Shown here in pieces: positions 14,401 through 25,200 of a DNA stretch of 64,000 nt. The stretch comes from Acestrorhynchus altus. Taxonomy: Eukaryota > Chordata > Actinopteri > Characiformes > Acestrorhynchidae. The stretch is taken from contig CM067503.1 of assembly GCA_034509495.1 (NCBI GenBank), positions 26,197,268 to 26,261,267 of the forward strand, read 5' to 3'. Position 1 is the stretch's first letter. The number at the start of each line of letters is the position of its first letter. A program made the position numbers and the translations under genes. The notes under the pieces were generated by a model. It saw nothing but the letters and a program-made list of their open reading frames with translations, did no database searches and was not told the DNA's origin.

Positions 14401-17400
14401 ATAAGTTCTGTTAGTTTTCCTTATATGGGCAGAAAGTTAGAGAATGAAATACAGTATAACTGCAGTGGTCTGTTACCATGGAACCAGTGATGATGAGGCA
14501 AAAGAGGTGTGTGATATTGACATTTTTGTAAAAGTCATGTAGCTCACACTTCTAAACAGATACAGCCGAAGTAAAAAAATGACACCCCATGAACACCTTT
14601 GTCTTCTCTAACATACTGAAACATATGGAAATTTGACCTTCATTTAAACTATATTGTGACATGTAGATGATATAAGTAAACACATAAAACTGAAGAAATG
14701 TATTTAAAATCGTTTGAAAAACATCATTATTAGACAAGTAATTTTATTGTAAGGACAATGTAAGGCGACCCCCACATTTATTACAATTTTAAATATTTGA
14801 AATTAGAATCAGGTACAGTAAATCTGCTGAAAATGATTAGAGTATTACTACATTATTATACCTTAGACATTACTTTGGATTGCCTTTGATTGTTGAGGTG
14901 CCTTTGATTGTTTGATTGTTGAGTGCATGGTATAAAGTGCATAAATTCTCCAACAAGCCTAAAATGTCATCACAGGACCTACAGGTAGATAGAATAGAAC
15001 TTTCTTGCCACAGTTGATTTTAATAGCTGTTTTTTTTTCTAATGTTTTTAAATTTTAAAAGCAAGAAAAATGTTATTGCAGTTATTAAATTTTTGATTTA
15101 AAAAAATCAGTTAGAAACATTCTTCTCTGCCTCCCAAACAGCAAGATTATCCACTCCCCATCCTTTTCTCTGGCTCTTATGGAATGCTGACATAATCTTG
15201 GATACACTGACAAACTTTATTCCTTCCCGACATCTAAAATTAGCTTGTAACTTCCATTTGCACTTTGATTTTCCCTGAGCTGTGCACTCTGTCTTTTTTT
15301 ACCTCCCAGTGAAAGGTTGAAAGGTGGCCTTTGATGCTTTGCTCACGGGGCATTGTCTTTAGTCAGCATGAAAATGACAATTAATAATGCAGTGAAGAGG
15401 GGCAAGAGACAGGCAGACAGAGTGAGTGGAGCTAGTGTGTGAGCCATTCCCAGCTGCACGCTGCTGCAGAGTAGGGTAATTATCACCAGTCTCTAGGGAG
15501 CCATGCATTGTGTGTTCAGCCTGTTTGGATCCTCACAGTCCTGTTGTGCTAATTACTGCTGTGGAGAAGTGCTACACTGTTGCAACAGCGACACAGATAC
15601 ACACACGCACACATTCTCATACTGTGTGAGGGTCAGACTCATTTATGAAGTGACAATGAGTGAGCATGAACCACCAGGACTTTGGGAGTTCACGCAGGTT
15701 AATAATAGTGGTGACCCGTTATTGCACCGAGAGCCTCTGGGATGAGGACAGGATGGAAAGAACATGGGGCTGTTTTGGGAGGTTAAACGACTCTGACAGT
15801 TACAGTCCTGGGTTTTGTTTGGCTGAAAAACAGTATCTCCATAATATGAGCAGACTCTGCTGGTTAAAGCAAATGGTCAGCCAACACAGTCAAAGATTGC
15901 TTCCTGGCCACTTAGTAACACCATATCAACCACTCAGGACACTAAATCAACATCATAGCAAACACCTAGAATGCCATAGTAACCACCTAGTAAAACCATA
16001 TCAGTCACTTCAGCAACAACAAAGGAACCATTTGTGACATTTTAGCAACCACCTTGTAACTCCATAGCAGTAACCTAGCAACCACTTAGCAACAGCATAG
16101 CAGCTGTTAGCAGGATCATAGTAATCTACAGACATGATTTGTTCTCTTATTGTGTGATAAATAATCTTTTATTCCAACTGAATGAAATCCCAGTTTAAAT
16201 CGCAAATAAGCCTTCCGGTGCATGTTTACTGATGTCCACATGTACATACTCGACTAGTATGCAGACTCTGACTGGAAAGGAAAGCAAGAAGGAAGGGCCT
16301 GTTTACCTTCTTTCATCTCAGACAGTGTTCATTTAAGTACATTGTGATACATTGGATTAGATTAGATTAGATTAAACTTTATTGTCATTGTGCAGAGTGA
16401 AGGTACAGAGACAATGCAGTTAGCAACCAAAGTGCAATAAATAGTGTTATTTACACAACATAACATTACATTGTATACATTGGTAAAAATAAGAAAAATA
16501 ATAAAGGACATTCAGGTTGTTGTTTTTTTGAAGAATGTATTATTATAAATATCCTTCTCAATCTAATCATTACAAATATCTCATCAAAATTGTAAAACTA
16601 GCTAGTTTCTATGCTTTGTAAACTGTATTGTGTATTTTTGTCAATTTTTGTAGACAAAAGTATTCAGTACAGTATCACTAACTACAGTGCATCCAGAAAG
16701 TATTGAGAGTGTTTCACTTTTTCCACATTTTGTTATGTTAGAGCCTTATTACAAAATTGATTAATATTATCCCTCTACACACAAAAACAGAAATCTTTTT
16801 ATCGTTGCAAATTTATTAAAAATAAAACACAAAAATATAACATAATTATTCACAGCGTTTGCCATGACATAGAAAATTTCCTCACTCTGTCATTGTGGGG
16901 TATTGTGTTATTGTATTGTATTGTATTGTGTTTAGAATTTTGAGGGAATTTAATCCATTTTGGAATAAGGCTGTAACATAAAATGTGCAAAACGCTGGGA
17001 ATACTTTCCAGATGCACTGTATGTAAGTATGCCTGTTTGAGGTTAATTTAAACTATTGTTTGAGCAAGTGTATGATTATTTAGTATATTCAAAATATGGG
17101 GAAATGAGTTTAGAAATATTGTTTGTTTTATTTGATGGATTAAGTAACTGATTGTTAATGGGAAACATCTTCTCTGTTTATAAGTGTTTCGAATTTCAAT
17201 GCCTCTCTTAAATAAAACAGGACCTCACCACTCACATAGCTGTTAGAGGGGATGAACAGCAGGAGACAGTGTAAATCTGCTAATGTAATTAAAGAGTTGT
17301 GATCTGCATCCACTTAGACCATTACTGTCCGTCAGCCAGTCTCTGACCACCCATTACCGTAGCAGTCTAGAACCAACACCACTGAATGCATTTAGAAGCT

Positions 17401-20400
17401 TACCGTCAGTAATTGCTGTTAAATGCTGCTGTTTTTGGTTCAGTTAACTTTATATTCGTCCTGTGTGTTTTCCACAGCGCCCACCCCGGCTCCTCGGCAG
17501 AGCTCCCCCTCAAAGTCCTCATCCCAGGCCAGTGACCCCCCTACCGACGACTCGTTTGGGGAGGCGGAGGGCAGTCCTAGCCGGAGTGGGGAGGAGGATG
17601 CTGTGAGTAGCCATACAGGCTTTTTGATGTCATGTTAACAAAATAATTAAATTCCAGTTTTGGATGGCCAATGTCCAGCACAGTTTGGAAATATTCCTGC
17701 TCAAACACACTCTCCACGCATCTGCTAATTGCCAGGTTTACCTCTTGTGTTTGAGGAGGAAAATCACCAAACCGTTCTAGACACTGGGCCTCCAGGACTG
17801 GAACTGAGAACCCTTATGTAGAAAAACACCTAGAGCAGAATTGTTCAAGTGAAAACCAAACAGGTGGCTGAAACAGGTTGAATTAACTCCCACTGAGTTG
17901 ATTTCAACCCTTTTCCAGGGTTTATATAACTCCACACACTTCTGAGTTAGTATTTGTTTAACTCCATAAAAGTATGTTTTCTTTAAATATTTAACTATTT
18001 TTTTTTCTTATTTTCCTCCACATTTAACCCATCTACACACATACTATTGAGTTCAAGCACTGGGGAAGTGCCTTGCTCAAGGGCACTTCAGTCATGCCCT
18101 GTCAGCTGATCATCTATCTAATTCATTCCCACATATTATAGAGTCATGGCTACCAGTTGTTTTTATTTGTGATGGATGTCACATCAGAAGGAAGCTCTTA
18201 CTTCTATAAACTGGAAGTGAAAGTTATGCAAAGTTAGGAAATATCTATAGTTTGGGTGAAGGACCACACTCCTCCTCTTCTCAACTGCCTGCCTTATAAA
18301 ACCACTTCTGCCCTCACCTCAAGATGAAGATTTACACCCCACCACTACCCCATCTACTGTCAAGTTCATCACTCTGCCCTTACTCAGCAAGGTCAGTTCA
18401 AGCATCATCAGCTGATGCCATTCAGAACTCGAGCCCAAGTTTCTCAAAGTCTTCTTCCTTGCTTCAACCACTGATCCACACTTCACAAACTATTTACAGA
18501 ACTGAAAAGATTTCCCAAATGATGAGAGATAGCCAATAGTCAGTCTAATAACATGAGAATAGTTTAGATACTCGATGTAACCCAATATATTGTGGCAAAG
18601 AAGAAAAAAACTTCTTACCTTTCAGTAGAGGTCACAGGAAAAATGTTTAATTCCAAAATATTCTGGAGCATTTCTATTAGTCCATTCATCATGTAATTAT
18701 GAGACAATATAACTGAAAACTCTAAAGTTAAAATGTAGTTACAAGGTCTTTTCCTGACAGTGGCAGTATTAATTTGCATGTCATTCCCTTAGGTCCTGTT
18801 GCTATCAGTCACACTCACTATACTTCTGAAGGCCAATCTTCAGTATAACCCAACAAGCTCCTTTATTGCTAATATATAGTGTGTTGCCCTTGATCATGCA
18901 AATCTCCACAGCTTTCCAGCTTTTCCTCTCTCCAATTCCTCATATAAGTTCAGAGTGGAAAAATAACCCTTGTAATAAACGTGTCCTCTGCTCCGTTGAG
19001 ATACATTGATGGATCACCATGGAAATGAGCCAAACAGCACTAGGCAATCACTCTCTCCTGATTGGCTCATTCCTTTTATGAATTCCCTTCCATGGATGAC
19101 CAACATTTGGGACCAATAATGTGTTAAATTAGTCCTTTGAGGTGTCAGAAAGACTGTTAGGACATTATTAATCTTGCTCAGATACCTTTCATATATCAAA
19201 AATCATTATTCTATATGAGTTATCTCCACATAGTCTTATGAGGCCTGATGAATTAGGAAGAAAAAAATAAGCTTAAATATCTACTTTTAAATGATGAAAT
19301 AGGAGAACCACTTTTGGTTCCATAAAGAACCTGTGATTTTGAAGAACCTAAAGATACTTTGCTTGATGTAAACACTTGAAAGAAATGGAAGGAACAGCCA
19401 TTTCTCCTCCAATTACATCCAAGGCTGAGCTACCCTTGAGGAAGGCTCCTCAAGGGAGCTGGGCATTGAGGTCACCGCCCACTGCTCTGGGTGTTTTCTC
19501 ACCTGTAATTTACTAATGTGTGTGTTTGTTCATGTGTTCACTGCCATGGATGGGTTAAATGCTGAGGGTGAATTTGGTTACACTGTTGTGCAGTGGGTAT
19601 TAAATGTGTTAATATGTAATTGAATGTAAAAGGTTCACAAAAATGGTTTTTAATGTAGGGCTCTGAGAGCATATCAAACATTAGATTTTTTTTAACCCAA
19701 CTCTGAGCATAATCTAGTGATGTATAATGGTCAGTGACAGGTCCTGTCAACAGCTTACGAAAACAAACACAGAAAAACAGTAATGTATTAGCATGTGACA
19801 TAGACCTCTAGGATCCCGTAGGATAGCCTCCAATGTACATTGCTTACTTCCCATCCACAACTTCAATGGCATACATAACAAACAATGTAATATAATGTAT
19901 TTGTATTTAAAAGATTCTTCAATCACACTTCTCCATCACAAACATGATTCTTTATGTAGGGACCAATGATTTTTGCAATGCAGAGAAAAAGGACGGCATC
20001 ACAGAATTGATGCATAAAAAGATTGTGACATTGTGTATTATCCAAAAACAGAATTCATTCTTGTAGTGTCTGAGATTAGTACACATGCCGTACATAATGG
20101 AGTACAATGTAAAAACAATATTGAACAAACCAGCTTTGGGTGTGCCAGTAGCATTGGTATTGCAGCTTTAGCACTAAATTCAAAACATGACTTAAACCCG
20201 TAGGTTTGAGAGCAGCAGGCTGTTCTACATCCAATGCAAGTCTCATATATTTTTTTGGCTTTTTATAAACTCCTATGACGTTAAAAGTTGTGTAGTCAAC
20301 CCAAGTTTAAAGTGAACTAGTGTTTTTTAAAAACACCGTACACCTATCTGTCGCTGTCTGACTCATCAGAGAACCTCCTATTCTCCCCTTCATCCTTTTT

Positions 20401-20511
20401 TTCGTCTCTCACGCTAACAAAAATGTTCAATTATTCTGTTCAAATTATTCTGTAAGTAAAAGAGTGTGCACTCCCCTCACTCACTGAAATGTCATTAGAC
20501 ACCACACACAG

Positions 20512-20543
<32 letters not shown>

Positions 20544-21585
20544 CATGCAACAAAATACACCCACACACACACTCAGCCAAGGTGTTAAGAGCAAAGCACC
20601 AGGAGGGCATCAATTCAGCATGCCCTGAAGTGCTTATATAATGCAGCACAGAACCTTTCATACTAGAACATAATAATGTAGTGGATGAAAAGAGGAGGAT
20701 TTCACATCAACATTATCAGACAGAGTGGATGAATAGACTGCAGTGTGGGTGAATAGATAGATGAATGAATGAATGAATGAATGAATGAATGAATGAATGA
20801 ATGAATGAATGAATGAATGAATGAATGGATGGATGGATGGATGGATGGATGGATGGATGGATGGATGATGGACTGCTTGTAAATGTTTGCAGCTTTTCTA
20901 TGCTGTTTATTTCCCTATGCTTAACTTCTAATCTGTTCTCTTTCACTCTTTCACAACCTCCCTCTTCATCTCTATCATTCTATTTCACTCCTATCCCTTT
21001 CACCATCTATTTTTCCTCCACCCTATTGGCTCTCCTCCATGTATCCTTTCTGTCCTGTCTCTTCTTTTCACTTTTCTGTCATCCTTGTTTTTTCATCTGT
21101 CAATTTTTACCCTTTCCCTCTTTGTCTCTCCCTTGTATCCCCCATCCCTCCTGTCTTGTACATTATCTCCTGCTTTTCACTCACTCCCCTCTTCTACCTC
21201 TTCTCTTCATCTCTCTGTCCATTGCCTCTGCCCTTTGTCTCACATTTTTGTTTATTTTATTTTATTATCCTTTCATACTTTCATATCTCTTCCACCCCCT
21301 CCCTCGCTCTCTCTCTCTTTTTCTTTCTGCAGGCTGGAGACGCTCAGTCTCCGTGTGTGAGTGAGCCTCAGGCAGAGTGTGAAGGCTCAGAGTCGGACAG
21401 TCCTCAGGTCGGTAGCTAGATAGCAGCAGGTCAGGGGTAGGTATCTGTCCTCTTCTCCCTCCTCCTGCTCTTCTGCGTGTCGGTGGCCTGCTCCAACCGT
21501 GATGTTCATCAGCACGCCTTCACCTGTCTCCACCTCCGTCCACCATCGTATACACACTCGCAGCATCGTGGCCGTGTGTTCTGGT

Positions 21586-21648
<63 letters not shown>

Positions 21649-21967
21649 TTTTTCTTTTATTTCTTTTTCTGCTCTCTCTATCTCCTGTCTTTCTGTTTCT
21701 GTATTTCTCCATCATCCTTCTTTCTCTCCTACCTTTCTTGTCCTTTCTCTTCCATCTCTCTTTACCTTTCTTTATTTCTTGCTCGATTTCCCTCTCTTTT
21801 TATATCTTTTATATGTTTTTATTTCTCACTCTTTCTCTGAATTTCTCATAATTTTTTGTTGCTCTTTCTCTCCTTTTTTTTTCTTGTCATTCTTTCTGCC
21901 TTTCTTTCCTTTGACCCTGTATTTGTGTTGCTCTCACTCCAATTCTATCTCTACATGCCTTGTCTTT

Positions 21968-22010
<43 letters not shown>

Positions 22011-22135
22011 CTTTTCACTCCTTACCTTTGTCTCTCTTCCTCCCCCTCTCCTCTTTCTCTCTCTGTATTCTCATCCCTTCACCCTTGTCTGCTGCTATTT
22101 AAGATTCTGTTTATATTTTTTTGGAAAATGTTTTC

Positions 22136-22212
<77 letters not shown>

Positions 22213-25200
22213 TTGTTTATCCCCCTAAAGCTACCTGAGATGTGTGAGTATCAGAGCTGTTGATTGGCATTGTTTTGGAGCAGCATTGTGGCATGGCATA
22301 TCCATGAACATAACACATCTAAGCATCTGTCATGTGCTGTGCTTTTATGAGTTTTTCAATGAAGTTGTGAAAATGCGTTCAGTGTCTGTCAACACAAAGG
22401 AACTCAAAATGAAGCATTTTAAGATATGACCTTGAATTTATCTTATTTAGGATCAGCTCAGTGACTAGGATTAAACCACATCCAGGTTTGCAGAGTATTG
22501 GAGTGAATTTTAATTCTGCTTTAGAATTACTGTATGATCACAGACAGGTTTAATTGTTTATCTAAGTGCTATACTGCATTAGTAGCTCAAATACAACAAC
22601 AGTCACTGTACAGTATTTTAATGACATAATTTCCAGTCCAGTCCAGTCCTGGCATCATAATGCTGTTCATTAGCTCAGTCTTGGGAACAGTGCAATTTCA
22701 TGCTCTCCACTGCAGTGTGCCTCCATGAACTGCTGCACCTTTAGAGCTGCTGATCCAAATGGTCTCCTCATCCACCAGACAGAAGATTGACTGAGGATCT
22801 GCTCCCTGACTTTGCTGTATAAAACTTTAATAAAGTGAACCAGAAGCAGAGCTGTGTGGCAGTGTCTGCATGCAGACTGATCTGCTGGCCTCATTAGTGC
22901 AGTCTAAGACTTAATAAAGCTGGACGGCTACTGAGACATGCACAGAGACAGCACCTCAGGGTAGAGCAGGGTTTATGCATATAAAACTCCCAAAAAATGC
23001 TACAGAGGGCAGAAAAGGGGACTACCCCTCTGGGGCTGATGGCTTGAAGGATTGTGGCATTTGTTTTGTCTTGCTTTTTTGCCAGCGTGGTCAAGGTTTT
23101 ATTCCCTGGCTTTTTGTCACTGCATGCTGCACATTAAAGGTTTGGGGGCATCTTGTGGTCTTTTGAAATGTTCATTTGAGATTTTACTTTTCGGTCAGCC
23201 CCTAAAATCCTGAAGGACCTACATTTAGAACTTTACTTTTACACTATATTTTTGATGCTATGTATTTTATAAGGTTCCATAAAGAACCATTGGCAGAATG
23301 TCTTCTACAGTTCCGATGAATTTTTTAAAGGTACAAAGGACCATTTAAGCATATAATGGTTCTTTACGCAGTGAAATATCTGTATAAAACCATCTTCTAA
23401 CAAATCCTTAAAGAGATTTGTTTTAAGACTGTAGCCATGTCACAATAACCTTTTTGTTTGGACAATTTATCTGTATTATTGTTGTGTTATTAGGCCCTGT
23501 CTGCATGTTTCTCCTTGTTCACATGTGTCTCTCTGCAACATGGCTTTATTTTTTCTTTGTCTCCATCAGAAATCAGATGTCAAATTCCTTGGCATATCAG
23601 ATGTACTTAAAGAACAAAGTTTTTCGGATGGTTTTGTTCAAACCGCAGGTGTCTATAAATAGCTCCCAATGGTCAAGTTAGCATTGTGATGTCTGTGTCA
23701 CCAAAAAACGTCAATTTTCAACTGCTGTAAATCTCCACCCTAGCGAGTGTTTCCAAAAACTCTCAGGCACATTAAACAGCATGTTCATGTGGATGGGACA
23801 CTCCGAAACAGAGAAAACACTACATGTTTAAACCATATCCAGAAATCAAATCAAATCAACATTTATTTGTGTAGTGCTCTTCACAACTGAATTTGTCTCA
23901 GAACAGCCTCAAAGAAATCAAGAAATAAAAAGGCTAACAACACAGGAACAAAGGATAAGAGACAGATCCCCTAGTGAGCAAGCCAAAGGGCGACAGTGGC
24001 AAGGAGAAACATGTGGACTGAGGCTTAACCTGCATAATACATAACTTGACCACATATAAAGTATTAGAGGATGATAGCCATCCTTAAAACTGAAAATTTA
24101 GTTTGAAAATAACTACGCTACACTCCGTGCAGAGAGTTCAACTAGGCTGGGCATGCTGGACTGTGTCTGTGTCCGCATTAAGTATGAATCTACATCAGCA
24201 TCTACATTCAGCTATTTTGTCTACATCTATAGTGACAAACATTTGCCACAGACTTGAAAGACTCAAGGTGTCTGTGCCTCTGTAGGTCTCAGTACTGATG
24301 AATGCTTGTCAGGAGGATATGAGGGAATATTTACACATGTTGATTTGTACATAATAAATATAATATGAGGTTACTTTTTCAGCTTGTTTCAAAGCAGGTA
24401 AAATACTCTAGAGTCTTTCCTGACATGGGAGAAAGCAATCTGTAAAAATAACTGACATGGTGTTCTGAAATCAGTGAGAACTTTACCCCACTTCCACGTG
24501 TTAAAAGAATCCCATCTGATTAGGGCTTTAAATCATCAAAATAACCCTGTTATTGTTAACTTATTTTGTAAAGCTAGGTGTCTCCAAACTCATGATGGAC
24601 CCTGTATGTCTGAAGAGTATTTAATGCATTTGTCCTAGACTGGCCGACACTGTCCCTGCAAGACATGTGTAGCTCTACAGATGATGACTGAGTTCCTCTT
24701 CCTCTCTCTGTGTTGTGCATGAGACAGTATGAGGAGCTGTGCCAGATGACTAAAACTGATGTACTGGCTTACAGGCAGTGTGTCACTGGCAGTTTTGTAG
24801 GATAAAGCAGAATGACTGAGGTTGAGACTACTAAGGCTTTTTGAGCTGTCTCACTTAGCTGTCTCTGTTCCAGATGCCCCTTCTGGAGGTTTCTCTATGC
24901 AGTGTGAATGCCAGTATATTCCCTTCACACTTTTTTCCATCTCAGACAGGATTTGCAGGCTTTCCTCCCTTTTCCGTCTCTTTCTGTACCTGGCTTTCTC
25001 TCTTTTTTACCTGTACCTTCTTTCATCTGGTCTGCTTCCTGATAAGACAGCACCCTCCACCACCTTCACCTAAAAGTTCTAACATACAAGGGATTCATAA
25101 TTATAGTGTGCTGGTAGATTCAATGCTGTTGAATGGATTTGTGGCCATAGGCTTGGAAGGCTATAGGCAGAGTTCTGCTCAATGAGTTCTGCTCCTTTGC

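Larger units (their letters stand above)
17603..21332 (+). other. DAB1 intron with repeat fragments, no gene recognised
   Basis: At 18045-18110 (gttcaagcactggggaagtgccttgctcaagggcacttcag) and 19385-19600 there are pieces of a common fish dispersed repeat; the latter is reversed relative to the one at 33300-33500. The rest is AT-rich without exon candidates. The final 350 bp are pyrimidine-rich and lead into the 21333 acceptor. Confidence 0.55.

Noticed and set aside
20513..20542. Regular repeats considered as a possible CRISPR-like array
   Set aside because: All regular arrays in the window are microsatellites or a degenerate minisatellite without unique spacers, in a vertebrate genome.
20825..22238. 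Several long + strand open frames rich in Ser, Leu and Phe
   Set aside because: They arise from CT, TTTC and GT repeats in which stop codons are rare; no homology or splice signals.
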